This document shows, piece after piece, positions 33,615 to 41,561 of a stretch of DNA of 47,238 bases. The stretch spans positions 1-47,238 of the forward strand of contig WGNR01000007.1 in NCBI GenBank assembly GCA_016124445.1. Direction: 5' to 3'. Within the stretch, counting starts at the first letter, position 1, and each line of letters opens with the position of its first letter. Below the pieces are notes generated by a model. It had not been told where the DNA came from. It was given only the letters and a program-made list of their open reading frames with translations, and searched no databases. This DNA comes from a bacterium (lineage in GTDB: Bacteria; Planctomycetota; Planctomycetia; Pirellulales; Pirellulaceae). Both the position numbers and the translations under genes were made by a program.

Positions 33615-35936
33615 ATGGAACTTCTAGCGAAATCGCCTAAAAACGGTCAGCAAAAAACACTTCTGGAGCACAGCCAGGAGGTGATGCAGACGTTTGCCTG
33701 CCTGTTCGGTTCTTGGGAGGAACCGACTCGCCTAGGATTGTGCTGGCGTCGTTTCTTTCGATTAACGCCTCAGCAGTGGCAAGCGTTTTATCAGTGTGCT
33801 GTGCCCACGATGCTGCTGCACGATTTGGGAAAAGCCAACAATGGCTTTCAAGATTCTGTCCGTCATAACGGATTTCAGGTCTTTCGACACGAACACTTAT
33901 CGGCCCTGCTCTTAGCGCAGGGGCCGCTCCGCAGGTGGCTCGAAACAGCCTCTGATAGGCGCGCGGACTTGGTGATCGCAGCTATCGTTGGGCATCATCT
34001 CAAATCGGGAGACCAAGGTCTCTTCAAGCTATTGAGCGAATCCACGATTATCGCATTCGAGCCAGAAGGCCTGGAGTTAGTTGCCCAGGTTGATCGGCTT
34101 CTGGGCTGCAAGGGACCACGAACGTTGGCAGAAGCGAACATCGAAAAAACTTGGGTTCGCGGGTCAGGGCCAACTGGCCAAGCGTTGGACAACCGTTTGA
34201 AGGCGACAAAGCAGTTGTTGAGCAATCTCGATCGGCGCATTTGTCGGAAAGCGAGTGAGAGTTCGGACGATTACCGCAAAATCCTGATGGCACTGCGGGC
34301 AGCTTTGATCGTCGCTGACAGCGCCGCTTCCGGGTTGACTCGGGAAAACAAGCCGCTGCTATCGTGGCTCCAAACCGCCTTCGGTGAGGCGGGACTGATT
34401 GATGGCGACTACATCGAGAAAAACATCATTCGTCCTCGCATCGCTCAAATCACCGGCAAGCACAACTCATTTCAGTGGCAAGATTTTCAAAACGCTGCCG
34501 CTACCTTTCCTTCCCGGACGCTGCTGTTGGCCTCTTGCGGATCAGGAAAAACTTTGGCCGCTTGGCGTTGGATTCAGCAGCAACTATCGAAGCGACCGGT
34601 TGGGCGAGTAATTTTCCTCTATCCCACTCGTGCGACGGCCACCGAGGGTTTTCGAGATTACGTATCATGGGCACCAGAAGCGGATGTTTCGCTACTGACG
34701 GGCACGGCACCCTGGGAACTAATGCAGGGGTTGTTCGACACCCCAGAGGACAAACGAAAGGATAAGAGTTTCGCAACGGAAGCCCGGCTTTTTGCAATTG
34801 GATACTGGCATCGGCGAGTTTTCAGCGCCACGGTCGACCAGTTTTTAGGATTTATGCAAAACAGTTACGCCTCGATTTGCCTCTTGCCCATGCTGGCCGA
34901 CAGCGTCGTAGTTGTCGACGAAGTCCATAGTTTCGACCGTAGTCTGTTTTCTGTTTTCAGATCGTTCCTGGCCAACTTTGACGTGCCAGTTCTCGCAATG
35001 ACTGCGAGTCTTCCTCGGCAACGCCAAGTGGAACTCACAGAACTGGGACTAGCTACCTTTCCAGAAGATATCAGTCACTTTCAGAACCTGGCCGCGATCG
35101 CGTCCATGCTACGCTACCAAGTAGAACGTCTGCCGAACAGAGAGGAAGCGGAGTCCATTGTGCAGCAAGCTCTGAGGCAACAAGAAGGGGCAAAGATCCT
35201 CTGGGTGGTGAATACAATTGAACGTTGCCAGGAAGTGGCCCGGCGTTTTGCAAGCTCCGAGACACTCTGCTATCACAGCGGTTTCACACTGCGCGACCGC
35301 AAGCAGCGGCACCAGGAAGTTGTCAGTCGGTTTCAGCATTCCGATCGACCATTGCTGGCAGTGACCACGCAGGTTTGTGAAATGAGCCTCGACCTCGACG
35401 CCGATATTCTGGTCACCGAAGAAGCTCCGATCACAAGTCTCATTCAGAGAATGGGCCGTTGTAATCGCGCCGCCCGGCCAGGTGACAACAAACTCGGTAA
35501 GGTTTTTGTCTACCAGCCGGAGTGCCGTCTTCCGTACGACCAGCAGGATTGGTGCGGCTCCGATGGATTTCTCGATGCTCTACACGGGCGCACGGTTGAC
35601 CAGCAAACACTGCAGCAACTTTTGGATCAATTTGGCCCTGACCAGGTAGAGCCAAAGCAATATGCCGCGTTTTTGGAATGCGGACCTTATGCCGTCGCTC
35701 GCGAGGAATCGCTACGAGACAGCAACGAAATGACCGTCCAGGCGATCCTTTCGAGTGATGTTTCCGAATTCACCCGGCTGCGTCAGACCCGACAGCCGAC
35801 CGACGGGCTGCTATTGCCGGCGCCCCGCCGCTTAGTCCAATCTCATGCCACTGTGGGCCAATTTCCGCAGGTTGTCGACGCGGATCTTTACTCGCCAATT
35901 TACGGTCTTTCCCGAAAACCGGAGACGACTGCATGA
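33615..35936 (+). CDS. cas3: Cas3 nuclease-helicase
   Basis: I place the start at ATG 33615 because the protein homology begins MELLAKSPKNGQQKTLLEHS; the frame is open 12 codons further inside cas6. The HD nuclease is N-terminal: LLEHSQEV, LLHDLGKANNGFQD (His-Asp near 70), HEHLSALL and IVGHHLKSGDQG. The superfamily-2 helicase follows: Walker A ASCGSGKTLAAW near 306, DEVH box VVVDEVHSFD near 432, MTASLPRQRQ, and motif VI IQRMGRCNRAARPG near 610. The order HD then helicase is the usual one. Recruited by the Cascade complex, it unwinds and degrades target DNA. Its stop overlaps the start of cas8 (ATGA). Confidence 0.93.
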   Translation: MELLAKSPKNGQQKTLLEHSQEVMQTFACLFGSWEEPTRLGLCWRRFFRLTPQQWQAFYQCAVPTMLLHDLGKANNGFQDSVRHNGFQVFRHEHLSALLLAQGPLRRWLETASDRRADLVIAAIVGHHLKSGDQGLFKLLSESTIIAFEPEGLELVAQVDRLLGCKGPRTLAEANIEKTWVRGSGPTGQALDNRLKATKQLLSNLDRRICRKASESSDDYRKILMALRAALIVADSAASGLTRENKPLLSWLQTAFGEAGLIDGDYIEKNIIRPRIAQITGKHNSFQWQDFQNAAATFPSRTLLLASCGSGKTLAAWRWIQQQLSKRPVGRVIFLYPTRATATEGFRDYVSWAPEADVSLLTGTAPWELMQGLFDTPEDKRKDKSFATEARLFAIGYWHRRVFSATVDQFLGFMQNSYASICLLPMLADSVVVVDEVHSFDRSLFSVFRSFLANFDVPVLAMTASLPRQRQVELTELGLATFPEDISHFQNLAAIASMLRYQVERLPNREEAESIVQQALRQQEGAKILWVVNTIERCQEVARRFASSETLCYHSGFTLRDRKQRHQEVVSRFQHSDRPLLAVTTQVCEMSLDLDADILVTEEAPITSLIQRMGRCNRAARPGDNKLGKVFVYQPECRLPYDQQDWCGSDGFLDALHGRTVDQQTLQQLLDQFGPDQVEPKQYAAFLECGPYAVAREESLRDSNEMTVQAILSSDVSEFTRLRQTRQPTDGLLLPAPRRLVQSHATVGQFPQVVDADLYSPIYGLSRKPETTA

Positions 35937-37537
35937 CGAAAACCACGCAAGAACTGACGATTCACTACAACCTCTACGACCTTCCCTCCGCGCAGCACAA
36001 GGCGGGGCTCGCTGGGCTGCTCGTGCTGATCGAGTCGCTACGTCGTAGCGGAGTTGAGAACCTGCCCCAGTGCGTGGAAGGGCCCAACGCAACAGGCGTG
36101 ACGCTCAAGTTCACGGAAGAAAGTCTGCGTGAATTGTATGACGAATTCTTCGCGCCGATCGAACTCGAAGTTCCCGACGGAAAGAACAAAACCAAGTCCA
36201 AGCAATTTCCACGCGCAAGATTTCTCGAAACTATAGGAATGCCTCCACCCTGGCTCAAGTTATGGCGCGACGTAATTCGCGATGTTATCCGCGCCGGCGC
36301 ACCAGCTCAGTTCAAGCCGTATGTAGATCGAAGCGACTCAGCTAAACCGCCTGCCACGTGGGATTGGCAGAAGACTTGGAACGAGCTTCAAAAAGACAAA
36401 CCTACCTCTCTTTCAGCTTCCGATTACCTGGGTGCCCAGGCGTCAACCGCTGACAAGATTCCATTTAAGGATCGCGCACAAACTGCATTCTTGCTGACTT
36501 TCGCGCCAATTGTTTCGTTGCCATTTATTTCTCGCTTGCTCAAACGCACTTCGAAGGCAGGGGAAGCCGTATTCCGTTTTCAGCGGAATGCGTACGTGGT
36601 GGCGACGCCGGAAGTTAGTTATCTGGACGAATTCGTCGATCAGTACCCCCGACTTCTGGCAAGCCTTTCCCCAAATACGATCGGCAACAATCCGCTTCCC
36701 GCACAGGCATCGGTCTCAATCCCGGAAGAAGCCGGACTCGAGTTCCTTACACTTCATCTCGTAACGGAGGGAGTGAACAAGTTCCCCATCGCGAGCTGCG
36801 TTTCTGGAATTGTGGTCACGCAGCTTCAGTACGGCAAAGGCAGTCCCCATTACCTGCACATGGGAACGTTGTACGAAACAGGGTCCGTGCTGGACGAATA
36901 CAACGCAATTCGTGAACAGTCATGGAATTATCTGTATCGAGAAATGCGACTCCGGAATCTACTGGCCAGGTTGCCTTGGCACGCAGGAGCAGATCAGTTG
37001 TTTGGAGAATATCCCGCCGAAGTGTTTCTGCATCGCCAGGGATATCCCCCGCTCTACTTTGGCCGAGATGTTCAACTCAAGTTTAAGCTTATCAATAACA
37101 ACCTTAAACAGGTGAAAGGAGATCTTTCCATGATCGATGACGGGCCGGACCAAGAGCTAGCCGCTCGCGTCTACTGGCTGACCCAGACCTATGTCAATCA
37201 CCGCACGGCAGAACGCTGCGATGGAATGACGTGGGACGACTATCTGAAGAAAAAGGGCGACCTGGCCAAGTACCGGAAAGCCCGTGAAAAGGTGTGCCTC
37301 GAAACGTTTCTGGCACTTCGCGGCCGAGATGATCAAGACATCGTGTCTTATGTTGTGGGAACACTTTGCTCGGTGCCGCAAAACCTCAATCAACAACAAT
37401 ATCTACACATCAGTCAACAGTTGTTGACTGATCCCCTGAAAGTGAAAACTCTCGCCATGCTCGCGTTGTCTGCCCACTCCTTTTTGTGGGACGGAACGGA
37501 TGAAAGCAAAAAGAAAACCCAGGAGTCTGCCCAATGA
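35933..37537 (+). CDS. cas8: Cas8 large subunit, MYXAN type (DevT-like, Cas8a1/Csx13)
   Basis: The 534-residue protein occupies the place of the Cascade large subunit, between cas3 and cas7. It begins LTIHYNLYDLPSAQHKAGLA followed by GLLVLIESLR, which fits the N-terminal region of the MYXAN-type Cas8a1/Csx13 proteins represented by Myxococcus DevT. A long helical body and a C-terminus rich in short helices follow. The subunit recognises the PAM and helps open target DNA. It overlaps both neighbours by four bases (ATGA at each end). The family call rests on the N-terminus and on the devT-devR-devS-like gene order; the sequence is too divergent to point to residues. Confidence 0.75.
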   Translation: MTKTTQELTIHYNLYDLPSAQHKAGLAGLLVLIESLRRSGVENLPQCVEGPNATGVTLKFTEESLRELYDEFFAPIELEVPDGKNKTKSKQFPRARFLETIGMPPPWLKLWRDVIRDVIRAGAPAQFKPYVDRSDSAKPPATWDWQKTWNELQKDKPTSLSASDYLGAQASTADKIPFKDRAQTAFLLTFAPIVSLPFISRLLKRTSKAGEAVFRFQRNAYVVATPEVSYLDEFVDQYPRLLASLSPNTIGNNPLPAQASVSIPEEAGLEFLTLHLVTEGVNKFPIASCVSGIVVTQLQYGKGSPHYLHMGTLYETGSVLDEYNAIREQSWNYLYREMRLRNLLARLPWHAGADQLFGEYPAEVFLHRQGYPPLYFGRDVQLKFKLINNNLKQVKGDLSMIDDGPDQELAARVYWLTQTYVNHRTAERCDGMTWDDYLKKKGDLAKYRKAREKVCLETFLALRGRDDQDIVSYVVGTLCSVPQNLNQQQYLHISQQLLTDPLKVKTLAMLALSAHSFLWDGTDESKKKTQESAQ

Positions 37538-38478
37538 ACCTATTTGGAACTGTCCTCACGCAAACCGCACCGAGTGCCAACTATCGGGGCGAAAGCGCCG
37601 AGAATCGCGCCGTGATTCAAAAAATCGAAATCGGTCGCTTCAAATATGCATTCGTTTCGCCAGAGGCCCTACGAAATGCGATCCGTGAAACACTCGCTGA
37701 ACTCGGCTTGCCCTGCAATCGAACTCGGCTGAACCAGGAAGATCAACCGGCTGTCGCATTCCAGGATTATCCCGATGCCGAAACATTTGCCGACGACTTC
37801 TTCATGGGCTGGCTGGTTGCAGCTTCTTCAGCTGATCGAAAGAAAATCGAAAAAGAACTTAAGGACAAAGGGCGCGATCTGAAGCGTTTCCAGTATAAGC
37901 GAGACTCGGTTCTTCGAATGAATATGGCGGTCGCGTTAGAGCCGTACCGACACGATACGGTGTTCACCCAATCACCCCAGGATAAATCCGCCGACGAAGC
38001 GAAATCTCACCGGAATGCAGATAACGCCCAATTGCTGCATCGAGAGACCGCCTACACGGCCTATCAATACCCCTTTGCGCTGAACTTGGAAGAATGCCGT
38101 CCCCAAGCGGATTGGACGCGTGCCCTGTTAGCTGCCATCGGTCAACTAAACAACGTGGCCGGCAACCATGCACGCAGCTACTTTGAATTCGCTCCGCTTA
38201 GCTTAGTTATCCGGCTTACCAACAGCTTAGTCGCTGGGTACGAAACTTATGCCTTTCAGCCAGACAAACATCATCCCGGCCGCTACGTGATGCCCGCACT
38301 GATCGACGGGCTATTGCAGGGCGACTGGGCAGGGGAAGAGTTCTACCTGGGTGGTCAGATTGTGAAAGAAATGGACGGAGAACAACACTCTGCGTTGGCA
38401 CAAAAGGGTGTAACGCTTGAACGAAGCCCGCAGCGGCTGTTGGAAAAGGTTGGTGAGCTTGCATTTTCCGAGGAATAA
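37534..38478 (+). CDS. cas7: Cas7 backbone subunit (DevR/Cst2-like)
   Basis: The 314-residue protein starts MNLFGTVLTQTAPSANYRGE and continues with IQKIEIGRFKYAFVSPEALR and NAIRETLAELGLPCNR, the pattern of DevR/Csa2-type Cas7 proteins (RAMP fold, binds crRNA along Cascade). NNVAGNHARSYFEFAPLSLV in the second half is also typical. It overlaps cas8 by four bases and is followed six bases later by cas5. One copy per locus would oligomerise to form the backbone. Confidence 0.85.
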   Translation: MNLFGTVLTQTAPSANYRGESAENRAVIQKIEIGRFKYAFVSPEALRNAIRETLAELGLPCNRTRLNQEDQPAVAFQDYPDAETFADDFFMGWLVAASSADRKKIEKELKDKGRDLKRFQYKRDSVLRMNMAVALEPYRHDTVFTQSPQDKSADEAKSHRNADNAQLLHRETAYTAYQYPFALNLEECRPQADWTRALLAAIGQLNNVAGNHARSYFEFAPLSLVIRLTNSLVAGYETYAFQPDKHHPGRYVMPALIDGLLQGDWAGEEFYLGGQIVKEMDGEQHSALAQKGVTLERSPQRLLEKVGELAFSEE

Positions 38479-38483
38479 AGCCG

Positions 38484-39215
38484 ATGAAGTTTGTCTATCT
38501 GAAAGCCCCGTTTGCCGTCTTCCGATCGTTTCAGACTGGGAGCTTTCGTCCTACGGCGGATTTCATCACGCATAGCGCCGCTTATGGGCTGCTGCTTAAT
38601 CTCGCCGGCATTGAAAGCCGACGAGATGATGGAAAGTCGCCGATGACCCTTATGCGTGACGATCTGCCACCAGTAAAGCTCTCTCTGGGAACGGTGGTAC
38701 AAAATGACCAGATTGGGAACCTGGTCCCCAAGTTTCCAACGAAAGCAACCGCTTTCCAACAATTGCACAACTATCCAGTGGGAACCTCCGGGAAAGAGCA
38801 TGCACCAGCCACGAAGGGAAACAAATACAATATCACCCCAGTGCGTCGCGAGTTTCTTGTCAATCTGGAGGCCGTCATCGGTATTGATGCTGATACCTCA
38901 TTCTTGCAGCGTCTCGAATGTGGTCTGCTGGGCGATCTCGACGAGCCGAGATACGGCCTTCCGTTTCTCGGGGATAACGCGTTCTTGCCGGACCGGATCA
39001 CACTCTTGGATGAAGTTGCCCCAGTCTTCTGGCTTAACCGCGTCTCTGATTCCGAGCAAATCACGCACGGCGGCCGCGTGCTTCGTCTAACGCAGTGGAT
39101 TGACCGGGCCGAGTCATCACAGACCATTTCGCATCTTTACGTACCTTCCTCCGAACCAACCTCCCAAGTCCCGGAAGAGGCATGGCAATGGCTCCCACGC
39201 AACCCAAACTCGTAG
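38484..39215 (+). CDS. cas5: Cas5 (DevS-like)
   Basis: The 243-residue protein begins MKFVYLKAPFAVFRSFQTGS, a RAMP-type first strand followed by the FR-F-x-G helix of Cas5, then YGLLLNLAGIE. RREFLVNLEAVIGIDADTSF and PRYGLPFLGDNAFLPDRI match the middle and the glycine loop of DevS/Cmx5-type Cas5. It caps the 5' handle of crRNA. Its last 34 bases overlap the start of the cas4-cas1 gene, tight even for this operon. Confidence 0.85.
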   Translation: MKFVYLKAPFAVFRSFQTGSFRPTADFITHSAAYGLLLNLAGIESRRDDGKSPMTLMRDDLPPVKLSLGTVVQNDQIGNLVPKFPTKATAFQQLHNYPVGTSGKEHAPATKGNKYNITPVRREFLVNLEAVIGIDADTSFLQRLECGLLGDLDEPRYGLPFLGDNAFLPDRITLLDEVAPVFWLNRVSDSEQITHGGRVLRLTQWIDRAESSQTISHLYVPSSEPTSQVPEEAWQWLPRNPNS

Positions 39216-40906
39216 CTGATACGGCCGAGACAAATCCATCATTTTCAGAGGAACTGCCACTTCGGGTCATGGCGTTGCATGCCTTGCTGTACTGCGAGCG
39301 GCTTTTCTACCTGGAAGAGGTGGAAGAAATCTACGTGGCCGACGCCAACGTCTACGCTGGCCGGCGGCTACACGTAGAACGCGTACCCATCGATGACGAG
39401 GCACCTGAGTTGCGTTCGTTCGAGGTCGCTAGTACGCGATGGGGGCTGAAAGGAAAAGTTGACGCCGTCCGACGACGAGACGGCAACTGGGTCGCCTATG
39501 AACATAAGCGGGGGCGATGTCGGAGAGGCGAGGATAAACAGCCGTTGGCTTGGCCAAGTGACCGGATTCAGGCCATCGCCTATGCCGTGCTGCTAGAAGA
39601 GGAACTCGGCGAGTCCGTGCAACAGGCCCGCGTCCGATATCACGCCGACAACGTCACCGCCTTTATCGAAATCGATGACCGCGCTCGTGAAGATCTTCGC
39701 CAGGCAATTCAACAGGCTCGGCAGTTACAAAATATGACAACGCGTCCGCCGGTCACAGAAAACGAGCGACTTTGCAAACATTGCTCACTCGCCCCGGTAT
39801 GCCTGCCAGAAGAAGAACGATTAGCCGCAGGCGATGGCAGCCACCCGCGGGACGTTCCCGAGGGACAAGTAGTGCCGCTGCCCGCCAATCGCCAGAAACA
39901 AACGTTGCACGTTACCGATCATCAAGCCTATCTCTCACGCAGCCGCGAGACACTGGTCGTAAAAACGGACGACCAGCGTCAAACAATCCCTGTTGCCCAG
40001 ATCGATGCGGTCGTGATCCATGGATCGGGTCAAGTTACGACTCAAGCCCTGCAATTGTGCGCATACCACGGCGTGGCCGTTCAGTGGATGTCATTTGGTG
40101 GCCGGTTCGTTGCCGGAACAACTGCCTCGCCTGGTCGAGTGCAGCAGCGAATCCGCCAATACCAAGGGCTAACTCAGGAAGGACGCTGCCTTGAATTGGC
40201 CCGCATCACCGTTCGCGCCAAAGTGGAAGGTCAACTCAAGTACCTGCTAAGGGCAACTCGCGGGCATCAGGAACGAAGGCAGACTATTTCCACATCCTTG
40301 GAACGTATTCGGGAGACGTTGCGGAAGCTTCCTGCCGCAATGTCGCTTGACTCGCTCCGCGGGCTGGAAGGCATGGCGGCCAAGAGTTATTTCGCCGCGG
40401 TACCGTCCCTGCTCAACGATCGAGTTGCCTCCGGTCTGATCCCCGCTGGTCGAACCAAGCACCCGCCTAAGGATCGCTGCAATGCACTGTTGAGCTATTG
40501 CTACCAGTTGTTGTTCGGCCTGGTACACCGAACCGTAATCGCCGTGGGCCTCGAACCGGCACTGGGCTACTACCATCAGCCTCGTTCCGCCGCACCACCA
40601 CTGGTCTCAGATATTATGGAAATCTTCCGAGTCCCCTTGGTCGACATGCCTCTGATTGGCAGCTTGAATCGGCTGCAATGGGACGCGGCCGAAGATTTTA
40701 CCGAAGCTGGCACGCACTTCTGGCTTTCGGACACTGGGCGAAAAAAAGCCATCGCCCTCTTCGAGGCCCGCCTGCAGGAATCCGCCAAGCACCCTCACAC
40801 AGGCAAGGCGATGTCGTACGCACGGCTTGTCGAATTGGAAGTTCGCCTGCTGGAAAAGGAATGGAGCGGCGCCCCCGGGCTGTTTGGGAAAATGCGTATT
40901 CGCTAA
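39182..40906 (+). CDS. cas4-cas1: Cas4-Cas1 fusion adaptation nuclease/integrase
   Basis: The 574-residue protein joins two adaptation enzymes. Cas4 (1-215): RVMALHALLYCERLFYLEE with Cys38, the RecB-like nuclease residues in LKGKVDAV and VAYEHKRG (Asp93, Glu107, Lys109), and the Cys198, Cys201, Cys207 cluster (LCKHCSLAPVC) for an iron-sulfur centre. Cas1 (from about 240): TLHVTDHQAYLSRSRETLVV, the metal-binding Glu in GLEGMAAKSYF (about 396), His in GYYHQPR (about 465) and Asp in SDIMEIFR (about 476). Cas4 selects and trims prespacers with the right PAM and Cas1 inserts them at the leader end. The fusion occurs in MYXAN-like and I-G loci. The ATG at 39182 lies inside cas5. Confidence 0.92.
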   Translation: MAMAPTQPKLVADTAETNPSFSEELPLRVMALHALLYCERLFYLEEVEEIYVADANVYAGRRLHVERVPIDDEAPELRSFEVASTRWGLKGKVDAVRRRDGNWVAYEHKRGRCRRGEDKQPLAWPSDRIQAIAYAVLLEEELGESVQQARVRYHADNVTAFIEIDDRAREDLRQAIQQARQLQNMTTRPPVTENERLCKHCSLAPVCLPEEERLAAGDGSHPRDVPEGQVVPLPANRQKQTLHVTDHQAYLSRSRETLVVKTDDQRQTIPVAQIDAVVIHGSGQVTTQALQLCAYHGVAVQWMSFGGRFVAGTTASPGRVQQRIRQYQGLTQEGRCLELARITVRAKVEGQLKYLLRATRGHQERRQTISTSLERIRETLRKLPAAMSLDSLRGLEGMAAKSYFAAVPSLLNDRVASGLIPAGRTKHPPKDRCNALLSYCYQLLFGLVHRTVIAVGLEPALGYYHQPRSAAPPLVSDIMEIFRVPLVDMPLIGSLNRLQWDAAEDFTEAGTHFWLSDTGRKKAIALFEARLQESAKHPHTGKAMSYARLVELEVRLLEKEWSGAPGLFGKMRIR

Positions 40907-40935
40907 AAGGCGTTTCAAATCAGGGAACGTTGTCC

Positions 40936-41226
40936 ATGAAAATGTGGTACCTCATCGCGTATGATATTCGTGACGCCAAGCGTCTCCGAAAAGTCGCTGG
41001 CAAGTTGGAATCGTATGGGGAACGAGTCCAATACAGCCTGTTCCGATGTCGGCTCGATCGCCCTCAATTGGAAAAGTTGCGATGGGAACTGTCTGAAATC
41101 GTAGCTTCTGTAGATAGCCTTCTGGTGATGCCCGTTTGCGCGCAATGTGCTGCTAAAGTGCCCATACATTCAACTGAAGATCAAACTGGCTGGGCTGAAG
41201 ATCAGCCCAGCTTTCGAATCGTCTAA
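40936..41226 (+). CDS. cas2: Cas2
   Basis: The 96-residue protein is a normal-length Cas2: MKMWYLIAYDIRDAKRLRKV with the conserved Asp10 after the first strand, GKLESYGERVQYSLFRCRL and a short C-terminal strand. It forms the central dimer of the Cas1-Cas2 integrase. It begins 29 bp after cas4-cas1 and is the last gene before the leader and array, on the same strand. Confidence 0.93.
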   Translation: MKMWYLIAYDIRDAKRLRKVAGKLESYGERVQYSLFRCRLDRPQLEKLRWELSEIVASVDSLLVMPVCAQCAAKVPIHSTEDQTGWAEDQPSFRIV

Positions 41227-41561
41227 ACCGCCAACAACCTGCAGGGCTCGTCAAGACTCGGTTTCGATGTCACTGAAGTATGCTTCCCCAAAAGTCATGG
41301 ATGTCTGCGTGGTAAACCAGAACGGCATTGAATTGCCGCAAGTGGTGTGCTTGGCTGAACTTGGTTCGATCCCTCCTGGTCAGACCCTATACACCCCTTT
41401 TAAAATTGGCAACTGCTGCAATATATTGGACTTACAGTAATTGGTTCTTTGGCAATTAGAAAGGAAAATGGAATCAGAATGCATGACGACCTGAAAACTA
41501 ACGTGATGCATGACTGGAGGCTGCGTAAGTCTTGCTGTCCAAGCAACTTGCAATGCCTGCG
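41227..41561 (+). promoter_or_regulatory. CRISPR leader region
   Basis: The 335 bp between cas2 and the first repeat contain no convincing gene and include AT-rich stretches near 41396-41480. The repeat hairpin lies at the 3' side of each repeat in the plus orientation, and a decayed repeat is found only beyond the other end, so transcription and spacer acquisition should start here. Exact promoter not identified. Confidence 0.7.

Noticed and set aside
31988..41226. Classification as type I-G because of the Cas4-Cas1 fusion
   Set aside because: No Csb1/Csb2-type genes are present; the Cas6, Cas7 and Cas5 motifs and gene order fit the MYXAN/Dev type.
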